Shown piece by piece: positions 1 to 10,241 of a stretch of DNA of 64,000 nt. Origin of the DNA: Epiperipatus broadwayi (Eukaryota; Onychophora; Udeonychophora; Euonychophora; Peripatidae); NCBI GenBank assembly GCA_028023455.1, contig JAQFVV010006221.1:1618001-1682000 (forward strand), written 5' to 3'. The notes below the pieces were generated by a model. The model saw only the letters and a program-made list of their open reading frames with translations. It ran no database searches and was not told the DNA's origin. Position 1 is the stretch's first letter; every line of letters begins with the position of its first letter. A program made the position numbers and the translations under genes.

Positions 1-11
1 AATTATTTAAA

Positions 12-291
12 TTTTAAATTGGCTTTACGCAAAAAAGTGAAGCTTAATATTATTAGAAAAAGAATTATAAGGCTTAGCGCTTTCGGGAACTTAAGTCTCC
101 ATATTTATTGCCTATCTTGGGAGTGTCGGCTTAGGCTTACAAGCTTCGCGTAAAATCTCAATGTAAGCCGATACTCCCAAGATAGGCTATAAATATGGAG
201 ACCTAAATTACCCGAAAGCGCTAGCTAAGCCTTATAATTCTTTTTCTAATAATATTAAGCGTCACTTTATTGCGTAAAGCGTAATTTAAAA
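12..291. repeat. Foldback (hairpin) MITE-like element
   Basis: Two arms of about 129 bp (12-140 and 163-291) are near-perfect reverse complements around a 22-bp spacer. Shared blocks include a 'TATTGCCTATCTTGGG'-type stretch beside the centre and 'GCTTTACGC' at the left end against 'GCGTAAAGC' at the right. There is no ORF. A single strand would form a very long hairpin. No convincing target-site duplication is visible; a 12-bp identity (1-12 and 336-347) exists but is AT-rich. It is probably a non-autonomous DNA transposon or foldback element; the family is unknown. Confidence 0.75.
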
Positions 292-300
292 CTTACCATT

Positions 301-900
301 CGAAGGTGAAGTAAAAACAAGGATTTTATTTTAATAATTATTTAAATGAGTTTAATGAATGTTATTTGAACAAAAATCCAATTAACCTTTAGCTGGGAAA
401 AAAAATCATTATAGCTAATTTACTGGTAATATGGTTAATAAAATGTTAATGTTAAGTATCTTGACATTTTTTTTAAAAAAAAAAAATGCTATAAAAATTA
501 TTAAACAATGACTGATTACAAAAATTTTCCAATAAAATATTATACAGATAGGAATCGGAAGACAATTTATTTTTTAAAAAATTATAAAATGAAAGTTACA
601 ATTTTTGCAATATCTGTATCCATTGGGAAAAAATTAAGATTACTAAATAAAAAATAAAAAAAGAAACGTAAGATAAATAGTACTGAATTCTAGTTAAGAG
701 ATGGAATAGTTACTATGAATGCGTGGGATATTATTATTAAGTTAAAAGATATCTTGGAAAAAGAATACTAAAGAACATTAGGAAAGTAGACTACATAATC
801 GGGGGGTTTAAAAAAAAAAAACACTGAATGATGTAAATTTGTGTATATAATAGATTTTTTTTTAATCAATAAATATTTTTCCTTTTCTTTTATTTTTCAG
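301..900 (+). other. Intron sequence upstream of first visible exon
   Basis: AT-rich sequence with no recognisable coding or repeat signal. It ends in a pyrimidine-rich tract and a TTTTTCAG acceptor at 893-900, directly before the first SLC28 exon. Confidence 0.6.
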
Positions 901-1028
901 GTAAGTGCCAGCCATCTTTTATCTGCCTCAGTTATGTCAGCTCCTGCAGCTTTAGCAGTATCTAAGTTGTTTTATCCTGAGACAGAAGAATCAAAAACTA
1001 CAGTTGATAATATCAAAATTGTCAAAGG
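901..1028 (+). CDS. SLC28: Concentrative nucleoside transporter (SLC28/CNT), internal exon a
   Basis: This exon encodes the CNT signature segment beginning [20 protein letters not shown] and continuing [10 protein letters not shown]. The 'SAPAALA..KL..PETE' block is highly conserved in SLC28 carriers, which co-transport nucleosides with sodium or protons across the plasma membrane. The acceptor is TTTTTCAG at 893-900. The donor is placed at GG|GTTGGT (1029-1030) because the resulting phase 2 junction joins the next exon in frame (...VKG-TERNALEAA...). The reading frame runs on into the intron until 1107, which is read-through. Upstream exons for the N-terminal membrane helices are outside the window. 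Family assignment is firm; the paralogue (A1, A2 or A3 type) cannot be decided. Confidence 0.9.
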
Positions 1029-1374
1029 GTTGGTATATATTTTCATTTATTTATTCTCGGATATTTTTTTTACGTTTGTATATATTATTATAATTAGAAG
1101 ACATTGAATATGTAATAATGAAAATCAAATTTTTAAAGATGATTTATTACAGTCGGATTAAATTTGTCTAATATTACATATTTACGATAAATTGGAAATT
1201 GACAATAACATTAAAATAATTTGAGATTTTATCTATAAAAAAAAAATGGAAATAGTTAATTAAATTTAATATAGGTGCCATTAGAGGTGTTCATCATCAC
1301 CAACCATTATGAATCCACTGCAGGATGAAGGTCTCTCCAAGTTCAAACCATCTCCGATCTTTAGCTTCTCTTCT

Positions 1375-3540
1375 TCACATCACCCCTGCACACTTTCTTA
1401 TTTCATTCATCCATCTCACATGTGGTCTCTTTCTGGGTCTTTTACAATCTCTTGGAATCCAGTTTAAGATCTCAATTTTCCAGCTATTATTGTCTCTTCT
1501 AGCAATATGTCCAGTCCAACTCCACTTCAGTCTTTTAATTATTTCAATGAGGTCAATAACTTTTTTTTTCTTATCCATATATTGTTTTTTGATCTCTTCT
1601 TGTTACTCCTAACATGCATCTCTCCATACTTCTTTGAGTGGTCTGAAGTCTCTGTATTGCTCTTCTATTAAGTGTCCAAGTCTCAGATCCATAAGTAAGA
1701 ACTGGTAAAACACATTTATTAAAAACCTTTCTTTTCAAACACATAGGCATATTTCCTTTTAGTATCAAGTTATTTCTACCAAAAGCACTCCAACCAAGTT
1801 TAATTCTATGATTAATTTCATCCATTATGTTTCCATCTGTATTAATAATCTGACCAAGGTATTTGTAACTGTTAACTTCTTCTAACTCATCATAATCAAT
1901 CTTTATTTTCATATTTTGAGAAAATCCATTAAACATTACTTTAGTCTTTTTAACATTTATCTTTAGTCCTACTTTCATCTGATAACTCCTGCAACATTTC
2001 CTGCAGCTCTAAAGCATTATTTGCAAAAACAACTACATCATCTGCAAAATCTAAATGACTTAAATAATCTCCATTTACTTTCACTCCTTTAGATTCCCAT
2101 TTTAATCCACAAAATACTTCTTGCAGCACTGCTGTAAAAAGTTTTGGAGATATGGAATCACCCTGTCTTACACCCTTCTCAATGTTGACTTTCCTAGTAT
2201 TATTATGTAATCTAATTGTTGTAGTTGCATTTTTGTAAATATTCTTTAAAATATGACAATATCCTGGTATACCTTGATGATCCAATGCTTTAATCACTGA
2301 AGAAATGTTTATAGAATCAAATGCCTTTTATAATCAATCCTTTTCATAATCTACAAATCCAAAGCATAATGGCAACTCATATTCATTTGTCCTTTCTATA
2401 ACTTCTCTCAATACCTGGATATGATCTACTGTACTAAAACCACTTTTAAATCCAGCTTGTTCTCTTGGTTGGTGGAAATCCAATGTTCTCTGTAGACGAG
2501 TTGTAATTATCTTGGTAAAAATTTTGTATAAAACTGATAAAAGGCTGATAGGTCTGTAATTTCTAATATCTTCTTTATCACCTTTTTTAAATATTAATAT
2601 TAATACTGCATTCTTCCAATCATCTGGTACATCTTTATCATTTAGACATTTGGTATATAACTTTGCTAAAAAAAATTCTATTTCTTCACCTGCTTCTTTT
2701 AATATATCAATTATAATTCCATCATTACCTGGAGCCTTTCCTTTCTTCATAAATTTAATTGCATGTCTCACTTCTTCATTTAAAATTCTGGGCAATTCGG
2801 AAGATATAATAGATATAGGAGGTACTTGTTCTTTATTACTATATAATTCTTGATAGAAGTCTTCTACCCATTTCATGATGTCATCTCTCTTTTTAGTAAT
2901 AATTCCATCTTTTTTCCTTATTGCAGATATAAATTTCCTACCAATACCAAAATGTTGTTTTACACTCTTGAGACTTTTATTCTCTTCTACAGCTTTCCTT
3001 GCTAGTTCACAGTTATACTTTCTTATATCATTTTCAACTCTTTTCTGCACCATTTTACAAAATTCGAGGTATTCAATCCTTTTTAATGCATCATTTTTGT
3101 ATATCTTCATATTCCTTCTTTTCTTCATAAATTCTCTAGTCTCAGTAGAAATTTTATTGGTCAATTGCTGCTTTTTTCTACCAGCTATCTTTGTTGCAGT
3201 TTTTAAAAATGTATCAGTTATTTTCTTATTAATTTCATTCAAATCTGAATCATGTTCAAAATCTACTAATACTTGAAACCAATTTGTAAGTTCTAATTTA
3301 AATTCATTAGAGTGTTTCTGAAGATTAGAAATATCAACTGTAAATATTGTTTTTCTTAATAATTTTTGTCTCTCTAGTTTTGCATTAACATGTATCTTAC
3401 ATCTTACTAATCGATGATCACTTCCTGTGTTAAATTTATTAAGAACATTACAATCTTGAAATATGTATTTTCTGTTAGTCAAAATATAATCCAATTCTGC
3501 TGTACCTTCATTTGGATGCTTCCATGTCCATTTCCTTTTA
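1375..3540 (-). pseudogene. RTE reverse transcriptase, frameshifted
   Basis: Minus-strand blocks at 3494-2334, 2297-1950, 1978-1571 and 1578-1375 cover the whole RT. Visible motifs include GKAPGNDGI (fingers), NYRPISLLSVLYKIF, GVRQGDSISPKLF, the catalytic HLDFADDVVVFAN, GLKINVKKTKVM and YKYLGQIIN. The C-terminal RTE tail has W-SWTGHIARRD and RKRPHVRWMNEIRK. The catalytic DD pair is intact, but frameshifts at about 2300-2335, 1965 and 1575 prevent a continuous product. Degradation is moderate, so insertion was not very ancient. Confidence 0.92.
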
Positions 3541-3562
3541 ACATTTTTTTAAAAAAAAAAGT

Positions 3563-4078
3563 TCATAATATAAAGTTTTTCTTTTTCTGCAACTCCAGTA
3601 CAGCACTTTCATCTTTCATTTGTTTACCAATTCTAGCATTAAAGTCTCCCATAACAATTTTAAAATGTTGTTTACTCTGATCAAAAGCCTTTTGTACATC
3701 CATATAAAAATCTTCTACTACTTCATCACTATGAGAACTTGTTGGGGCATAAACCTGAATTATCTGCATTTGGTATCTGCTATTAAGTTGTATAACTAAT
3801 CTTGCCACTCTGTCCAATACACCATCAATCTCCACAATGTTGTTTTTTCACTTTTTATTTATAATGAATCCTACTCCACTTGTATTTCCAATATTTGTGC
3901 CTTTATAATAGAGTACATGTCCACTTTTTAAATCAATTGTCTCTTCACCTTTTTTTCTAACTTCACAAAGTCCAATAATGTCCCATTTAATATAAGACAG
4001 TTATTCTTCTAATTCTTGTAATCTTCCTTCACTTGAAAATGATCTGCAGTTGTAAGTACCTAAATAAAAAGTCATCAT
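3563..4078 (-). pseudogene. RTE endonuclease domain, interrupted
   Basis: Minus-strand translation from about 4078 gives TFYLGTYNCRS, then LSYIKWDIIGLCEVR, then VGFIINKK, an in-frame stop near 3850, and then VARLVIQLNSRYQMQIIQVY and HFKIVMGDFNARIG. These are the endonuclease landmarks: TYN near the start, the GLCEVR catalytic Glu, the Q-x-Y-AP block and the GDFNAR motif. A first stop falls after LQELEE. A run of T at 3547-3560 on the plus strand breaks the link to the following RT domain. The domain would nick target DNA to prime reverse transcription; this copy cannot be functional. Confidence 0.88.
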
Positions 4079-4559
4079 CAAATCACAGCCTGAGTCCACA
4101 ATCAGGGGATTCTTAGCACCCTCTGCCTTTGGCCATCAACTACTTCCTTGATTGGTGACTTTATAGTCTCCTGGGAATGAGTACCATGATTTATTTTTGA
4201 CTGTCATGATTGTATATATCTATTGGAAAAATATTTATCATTTATTCATACATTCTGCCTTATCACACAACTGAGAAGAAAGACCATGGTGTTTCTTGAT
4301 CTTAAACTCAGAGGTAAAAAGCCAATAAACTCACCACACTGGTTCCATGTTTGTTCATATACTATATGAATAATTACATAGTAATAACAGCTACAATGAC
4401 AAGAACATATGGAGTGGACATTAAAAGTTTGCCTTACTTGGTTCCTTTAATACCTCCAAGAGGAATCAAAGGGTCTCCTTTCGGTTAATAGAAACTCCTT
4501 TCTGCAGCCTAGAAATGTTCATTGTCTCATAAATATGGAGTTAGAGAGATGGAGAATTA

Positions 4560-5000
4560 ATATGGAGTGTGAAAACAGTTTAAATATATATAGACATAAA
4601 CAGAATATTGTATGTGAGTTAATTTATTTAATAGCAAGGAAAATGGTTTACTGTTTAAGACTCGAATAGGATCTTTAACAATAAGGGAATATACATATAA
4701 ATGGGAAAATGTGGTGATTTAGTCTGCAAGTTGGGTAATGAAGGCATAGAAAATATTTGGCATCTGTTAATTGAATGTAAATGATGGTAAGTAGAAAGGG
4801 CACCAATAATGAAGCTGTGGAAAAATGAACATAAACAAAGTGATTCTACAGAAGATGGTTTCTTGGTTTTTATGCTGGGTTTGGGAAAAGATAAGAAGGA
4901 TTTAGATATAAAGGCCATGGAGTTGACAAAGATTATGTTATGAAAATGGCATAGAGCAGGATAGAGAAGAATATGGGAAAAACTTAGGTGGGGGACAGAA
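4560..5000 (+). mobile_element. LINE 3' remnant related to 33.9-34.6 kb copy
   Basis: This stretch aligns with the reverse complement of 33880-34380 over several hundred bases. The shared phrases run from 'TAATAGCAAGGAAA' through 'TTTTTATGCTGGGTTTGGG' to 'AGAAGAATATGGGAAAA'. Conceptual translation of the better copy shows a CKSCREGIENIRNLLIECK block, typical of the zinc-binding tail behind LINE reverse transcriptases (C-x2-C...H/N-x-L-x3-C). No intact ORF remains. The clade is undetermined. Confidence 0.6.
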
Positions 5001-5305
5001 AGGGATAGTAGAATGGCTACCAGGTTTCCCTGGGCATGGTATCTGAGAGATTTCTGACTCTGAAAAAGGAGAAGCCACAGTGCATCTTATTATGATATCA
5101 CCTAAAATTATTATATGTTTCGTTCTTAATAAAAGTCAGGACTACACCTGGGGAACCGAAAGGGATGGTAAAATGGCTACCATGTTTCCCTGGGCATGGT
5201 AGCTGAGAGATTCCTGACTCCAAGAAAGGAGAATCCACAGTGCATCTTATTACGATATCACCTAAAATTATTATATGTTTCATTCTTAATAGAAGTCAAG
5301 ACTAT
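4985..5305 (+). repeat. Tandem duplication, 160-bp period
   Basis: Two direct copies of about 150 bp lie head to tail: AGGGATAGTA at 5001 and AGGGATGGTA at 5161. Each carries a 'TTTCCCTGGGCATGGTA' phrase and ends in 'CACCTAAAATTATTATATG'. The duplicated unit starts in the LINE tail and extends past it. Divergence between copies is low. Confidence 0.85.
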
Positions 5306-5867
5306 GGTGTAGGTCATTATCTTTGCTTCTACTAATAAATAGCTTCCAAATTATTATTTATCAGTAACAACTTACCTTTTTTGAGTATAATTTTGTTTGT
5401 TTGGTGGTAAAATTTCGTTTTTCGATCAATAATATTTAAATTCTTGATTAGTGTAAATAATAAAATTGCCATATTATTTTAATCGGTATTTTTTATTGAT
5501 TAGCAAAATGAAAACAAAATATTAACATACATTTTAAAAAAAATTTACAATATAATATTAAAGTAGAAAATGTTTAATCTAGCCACTAAAAAAGCAGGGG
5601 ATGCTAGTTTTGATCTTCTGTTCTTGAACATTTCTGGTCTATGGGCACTTATTTATCTGTTGATGAAATACTTTAAATATTCTAAATTTAAATTGATCAT
5701 ATGTGTTCCAATATATTTCTAATGTTTCTAAAATTATATTTCTGGTTTAACAAATAAAAATATTGAATCATATTGTAGCAAATCATAGATGATATGTTGA
5801 CGTTTGTTTTGGCCTGCTGGTAATCTTTTTATTCATTGATGTAATTCATTTATAATCAAAGTTTAAC
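5306..5867. other. Intron, nothing recognised
   Basis: AT-rich intron sequence between the LINE tail and the Penelope-like fragments. I see no coding signal or clear repeat. Confidence 0.5.
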
Positions 5868-6265
5868 ATTAGACTATTGGATATATATAAGTTCAAAATA
5901 ATTTTATCAGTAAAAATAATAAAATATATATCTTAATTAATCATTAGCACTTTTGATTACGTTGTAATTCTTATCAAGTGTAAAGGAATACGGAAGATTA
6001 ATATCACGATTTTCCATGAGCTGTGTATGTTAGTATTTGTATTTGCTGCTTGTCTATTTATTATGTTACCTTTAAATTTATTTATCAATATTGCTTTAAT
6101 TTTCCTCTTTTTATGATTTATTTCTTTTTTAATATTTTTGTATCATTTACATTAAAAGAAAAATTTTAATTACAAGATTTTTTCATAGTCGAAGAATACT
6201 GAGCCCATATTTAATTGACTATTTACAGTTTTTTTTATTCCGATTATATAATAATTGATGTTTTT
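5868..6265 (-). mobile_element. Penelope-like element 3' fragment, antisense copy
   Basis: This arm is the reverse complement of 6540-6930. The match runs from the T-rich 'TTGACTATTTACAGTTTTTT' block through 'AGCTGTGTATGTTRGTATTTG' to 'GTAAAAATAATAAAATATAT'. It therefore represents the 3' part and downstream non-coding tail of the same Penelope-like element, placed head to head with the sense copy. It carries the same CTTGATAA-hairpin-CAAAA segment (5948-5978, minus strand) that is described as a finding. Confidence 0.75.
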
Positions 6266-6292
6266 TTATTCTTTTTTCCAGAACACATATTG

Positions 6293-6935
6293 ATAAAAAA
6301 AAAAAAAAAAGGATATCTATGCCATTTATAAATAATGTTCAATCTAAATTAATTAAAAATATGTTTAAAGATAAATACAATATTTCATATTATGTTCCTC
6401 CAAATGTAAATAGACTAATTAATAATTCTAAAAGTGTTATACCTAAAATGCAAAGAAGTAATATAATTTATCAGATTGTATGTGGTTATAAAAGATCATA
6501 TACTGTGGAATCAAGATGTGCTATGGAAAAAAGGATAAAAGAACATTAATTATTATATCATCGGATAAAAAAACTGTAAATAGTCAATTAAATACTGCCT
6601 CAATATTCTTCAACCATGAAAAATGTTGTAATTATAAATTAACTTTTAATGTAAATGATACTGAAGAAAGAAATTATAAAAAGAGGAAAATTAAGGAAGC
6701 AATATTGATTGATAAATAAATTTAAAGATAATATACTAAATAGACAACCAACAAATACCAACATACACAGCTCCAGAAAAATTATATGATATTAAACTTC
6801 TGTGTTACTTTACAGTGTTGATAAAGATTACAATGTAATCAAAAGCACTATGGATTAATTAAGATATATATTTTATTATTTTTACTGTTAAAATTATGTG
6901 GAACTTACATATAGTATATTTATAATATAGAAATA
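6293..6935 (+). pseudogene. Penelope-like retroelement, GIY-YIG endonuclease remnant
   Basis: The plus strand encodes MPFINNVQSKLIKNMFK, KSVIPKMQRSNIIYQIVC and MEKRIKEH. After a +1 frameshift near 6545 come TVNSQLNTASIFFNHEKC and NYKKRKIKEAILIDK. The order LPFI...K...N.VY.I.C..C...Y(IG.T)...R..EH...S...H......I..(R).KEA..I is that of the C-terminal linker and GIY-YIG nuclease of Penelope-like elements. That nuclease normally nicks the target. The GIY-YIG core is damaged (YIGxT replaced by SYT) and the reverse transcriptase is absent, so this is a 5'-truncated dead copy. Confidence 0.72.
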
Positions 6936-7061
6936 AAACAAACTAACTCCTTCTTTTTAAAACTGTGTGCTGGATATATTAAATTATTATATTTATAATG
7001 AGTACTTGTAGTTATTTACATATATATGTATGTAATACATACAAAATGTTCATTAATTAGA

Positions 7062-7610
7062 AACTATTATATTAAACCATTAAACATCACATGATCATCA
7101 TTTCTTATGCTTGCTCATAATTGTTATTAAAACAAGCAAAACTTTCCATATAGTAGTGCCACTCAGTGTAAGCCAGAGTAATCAATGGATGCCAGAAGAC
7201 TACTCATCCAATATTCCCAGACTAGTTTCTGGCCTGTTGCAGGGCCAGAGTAATCAATGAATGCCAGAAGGTTTGTGCATAAAATCCCCATCTAGAGTCT
7301 ACTCATCCAATATTCCCAGACTAGTTCTAGCTTGTGGCTTTCATCAGTTTTTTCATAGTTTTGTAGTTAAGTAGAGATAAAAGGTGGCTGCTGGAGAGTT
7401 GCATTAGATCCTAAGATCTAGGTGCAGTTCTCTCAGATCCAAGGCTCCTCACTGATGAAGGCCACAAGCCAAGAAACTAGTCTAGGGATATTGGATGAGT
7501 AGGCACTAGATAGGGATTTTATGACAAACCTTCTTGCATCCATTGATTACTCTGGCTTGTACTGAGTGGCACTACTGTGTGGAGAGTTTTTGCCTCAATA
7601 ATAAATATAA
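7062..7610. mobile_element. Family A ribozyme element, antisense-sense dimer
   Basis: The left part (7087-7345) is antisense and the right part (7437-7605) is sense to the same repeat unit. The outer blocks are mirror images: 'GTAGTGCCACTCAGTG' near 7151 and 'ACTGAGTGGCACTACTG' near 7561. The left arm has an extra partial duplication (7199-7255). The middle contains the unit body ('AAAAGGTGGCTGCTGGAGAG'). The right arm contains a hammerhead-like fold. No coding capacity. Related copies are at 12.6, 15.1-17.3, 22.5-23.1 and 31.8-32.2 kb. Confidence 0.8.
7437..7496 (+). ncRNA. Hammerhead ribozyme-like motif, family A
   Basis: ATCCAA (7437-7442) pairs with TTGGAT (7491-7496), forming outer stem I. 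An internal loop follows. TCCTCA (7446-7451) faces TAGGGA (7483-7488) with one mismatch, forming inner stem I. The core is CTGATGA (7452-7458), then a stem II hairpin GGC-CACAA-GCC, GAAA (7473-7476), and a GTC cleavage triplet ending at 7482. An extra A precedes GAAA, which may weaken activity. This is the type I hammerhead layout; function is inferred. Confidence 0.7.
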
Positions 7611-8227
7611 TGACAATTAATTACTGTTATATTTATTATATATACATATCAAAATTACTCCAAATTCACAATTAAAGCAGACTAGCTAAAGAAAATAAAC
7701 TCTAAAACACAATCAATGGTTTCACAGCTACAAGGAGACTTCTTAAGTGTAAGGATTAAAAGATAATAACGAATTTATACTAAATATTACCCACAATTCC
7801 ACTTACATCCTGTATACTCTTAATATTAAAAAAACTTTTAAACAAGTTAATTTGTTTCAGAATCATAAATTTATAAAAACGAAGACTTTTCAATTCTTTT
7901 TTTTTATTTCATTTCTGAAGGAATTAGCATGTTTAAAAGTGCTTTTAATATTAAAGGTGTGTTAAAGGTATCTGAGGTGTAAGTGAAATTGTGGGTAATG
8001 CTGGGGGATCAAGATCAGAAAAACTTACCTTGCATATGTTCTTAAAACTAAAGAAATCTATAAAAATATATTAGATGAAATTGTAAATAGTAAAAGAAAA
8101 TGTAACCAAAAATAATCAATGATTTTAAGAATTATAGAAATTTGAAATATATAACAATAAGAAAGCTTGAAGAATGTCATAACATTAGGAAGATGATTGA
8201 GCATAAAGAATTTAAAAAATCTTCATG
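7611..8227. other. Intron with a 200-bp inverted stretch
   Basis: The phrase near 7770-7880 ('ACCCACAATTCCACTTACA' and then 'CTCTTAATATT') is partly mirrored at 7935-8000 ('TTTTAATATTAAAGGTGTG...GTAAGTGAAATTGTGGGTAA'). This suggests another small foldback repeat of about 230 bp. Nothing coding is seen. Confidence 0.45.
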
Positions 8228-8480
8228 CCTTATATAAATGCAATTTATCCATTTTATTTTAAATACTTTTTAGCAAAAACCTTTTATTGTACATATATGC
8301 ATACATAATCTTAGGTTTCAACTATCCTGCAGTCTTCTTCAGAGCCACTTTTTTGTTAATTTTGTGGCTCTGAAGAAGACTGCAGAACAGTCAAAATGTA
8401 ATATTGTGTATGCTAAAGGTTTTTGTTAAAAAGTGTTTAAGGTACAGTGAATAAATTGCATTTAAGTAAGATATTACAGC
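8228..8480. repeat. Inverted-dimer repeat with CTGAAGA hairpin
   Basis: Left arm 8228-8352 and right arm 8362-8480 are reverse complements. Shared phrases are 'AAATGCAATTTAT' at both ends and 'CTGCAGTCTTCTTCAGAGCC' / 'GGCTCTGAAGAAGACTGCAG' at the centre. The sense arm contains CTGAAGA, a hairpin GACTG-CAGAA-CAGTC and AAAAT. A sister sequence at 26047-26072 keeps GAAAC. It resembles a decayed ribozyme or Penelope-type tail; the origin is uncertain. Confidence 0.6.
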
Positions 8481-8911
8481 AAAATAAAGGAAGTGGTGAA
8501 TTTGATAATATTTCTGAAATCCTCATACCATTGTACATTTAGAGTATTTTATTTTATTAAATTTAAATGTCGCAAATAATTTTATATAAAATCTTATTAC
8601 ATAACACTAATAGTTTCTAAAGATTTTTAAAAAGTATAGGCATAGATAAACAGATGATCATCCTTATTACAATTCTTTTGACTTTTTCCACACATATTCA
8701 TACTTATAATAACAAATCTCATTGGATTGGATATTCATTTGTCTATTTGAAAAGATTTGTCTTTAGAGAAAATATATAGTTATCATTACTAATTATATAT
8801 TAAGACAGTTTGTTTTGTATTAAAAGAAATTATTTTTGTATATACTTGTAAGTAGGTTTAATTATATAACAAAGAAATTTTATGTGTATGTGTGTTTTTT
8901 TTTAATTTTAG

Positions 8912-9080
8912 AACTGAACGAAATGCTTTAGAAGCAGCTGTCAAAGGAGCATCAAATGCAATACCTTTAGTGGCAAACATTGCGGCTAATTTAATAGCAT
9001 TTTTAGCTTTTATTAAAGGTGTTAATGTGATACTTCACTGGTTTGGATCTCTGGCAGGATTTGAAGAACTCAGTTTTGAG
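8912..9080 (+). CDS. SLC28: Concentrative nucleoside transporter (SLC28/CNT), internal exon b
   Basis: After the acceptor TTTAATTTTAG (8901-8911) the frame reads TERNALEAAVKGASNAIPLV, then ANIAANLIAFLAF, then IKGVNVILHWFGSLAGFEEL and SFE. The 'LEAA..GAS..I.LVANI..NLIAFLA' block is strongly conserved in CNT transporters and covers a membrane helix followed by the loop to the next helix. The exon starts with the third base of a codon begun in the exon ending at 1028 and ends in phase 0 at GAG|GTTTTC. The preceding intron of about 7.9 kb is swollen by mobile elements. The paralogue cannot be assigned. Confidence 0.93.
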
Positions 9081-9185
9081 GTTTTCATATTTTTTTAAAT
9101 TTAATAATAAAATTTTTAGTGATTTTTGCATATATAGCTTTATTATTCTTTGCCAAAATTAAATCTTTTGAATCAAATTCATATG

Positions 9186-9375
9186 GACAATTGAAATTTT
9201 AAACTGGATTCCAAGAGATTGTAAAAGTCCCAGAAAGAGACGACATGTGAGATGGATGGATGAAATAAGAAAGTGTGCAGGGGTGATGTGGAGAAGAGAA
9301 GCTAAAGATTGGAGATGGATTAAACTTGGAGAGACCTTCATCCTGCAGTGGATTGATAATGATGATGATGATGTT
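9186..9375 (+). mobile_element. 5'-truncated RTE LINE 3' end
   Basis: About 190 bp match the reverse complement of 1287-1470, from 'TTGAAATTTTAAACTGGATT' to the terminal 'CATCCTGCAGTGGATTGATA' and a GAT-repeat tail (9354-9373). It carries only the last codons of the RT tail. Its small size and intact simple-repeat tail are typical of severe 5' truncation during LINE insertion. Confidence 0.88.
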
Positions 9376-10003
9376 TATTATATATATGTCTATTAGCAAT
9401 AAAATCAAGTCATATATCACATGACTTATATAATTTGCATTTACAAATATGTCAAATAAACAGCATGTCTCTTAGTAGTAATTAATCATATCATGCAATA
9501 TCAAAGGTTAAAGTTTATCTCTGTTTACATGGATGTGATTTCATTTCTATATGTTTATCATATACATAAATTAGTAATATCTATATAGAGCTATTACTTA
9601 TCTATATCTTTTGTATGAAAAGAATACAAGGATTCTCTATGAGTGTATCATAAAAACGGTGAAACTTTTTTATTTAAAAACAGCCAGTAAGATTTTTAAA
9701 ATATGGTGGCAGAACTGTAGCTAATGACCAACTAAATGTTTTTTATTTATTTTGATAGACGTGATTGGTTTGTGTCTGCTATTATAAAGGCCTATATCAT
9801 TGGATTGAGCACATAAAGTGAATGAATGGCAATATACTTTTTTTAAAACAAGATATTTTATAAATGAACTTTAGCATGGATTTTATAGGAGAGATTTTAA
9901 AGAAGTGCAATATTAATTTTATTTTTCATTTGTCAGACTGAATAAGTAGGCATTGATAAATAAAAAGTAGAACTGTATTTGCAAGTTTATTAAAAGATTG
10001 GTG
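9376..10003. other. Intron, nothing recognised
   Basis: AT-rich intron sequence with no coding signal, clear hairpin or repeat seen. Confidence 0.5.
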
Positions 10004-10115
10004 GTTGAGAGGTCAGCGTGACTGCCTTGCACTTGCAGGCAGTTGCCCGGGTTGTGGGTTTGCATCCCAGCCGATGCTATGACACTTGAAAAATAAAAAA
10101 GATTTGTTATGAGTT
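10004..10115 (+). mobile_element. tRNA-like SINE fragment
   Basis: A GC-richer island in AT-rich intron. 'TGGTTGAGAGGTCAGCG' resembles a Pol III A box. A possible anticodon arm follows (CTGCCT...AGGCAG). 'GGGTTTGCATCCCAGCC' looks like a B box with a T-arm stem (TGGG/CCCA). A short A-rich tail (10090-10105) follows. The anticodon loop is too long and the acceptor stem is not closed, so this is a tRNA-derived SINE head, not a tRNA gene. Confidence 0.6.
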
Positions 10116-10219
10116 TGCCTGCAAAATAATGAATACCGTATTAGAAGGAGAATGTTCCATGATATAATTAGTTATATATTAATACTCCATTTTCTAATTT
10201 GTATCAATAATGTATGTGT

Positions 10220-10241
10220 GTATATATATATATATATATAT
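10220..10241. repeat. (TA)n microsatellite
   Basis: Eleven TA dinucleotides after a short TG-rich run. Confidence 0.9.

Larger units (their letters stand above)
1287..4240 (-). mobile_element. Near full-length, decayed RTE-clade LINE
   Basis: A minus-strand non-LTR retrotransposon of about 2.95 kb sits in the SLC28 intron. Reading on the minus strand it has a short 5' UTR (about 4240-4079), an ATG near 4078, an apurinic-type endonuclease, a reverse transcriptase and a C-terminal tail. It ends at a short ATG-rich tail (plus strand 'TCATCATCACC' at about 1287-1300), as is usual for RTE elements. The arrangement and the single ORF of about 3 kb match the RTE/BovB group often mis-annotated as 'craniofacial development protein 2-like'. 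Stops and frameshifts make it inactive. At least three other fragments of the family lie in the window (9.2, 27.2-27.7, 62.0-62.6 kb). Confidence 0.9.

Noticed and set aside
1325-3680. Plus-strand ORFs across the RTE element
   Set aside because: They are shadows of the minus-strand reverse transcriptase, which carries all family motifs.
10004-10090. A functional tRNA gene
   Set aside because: The acceptor stem does not close and the anticodon loop is too long; a SINE head fits better.
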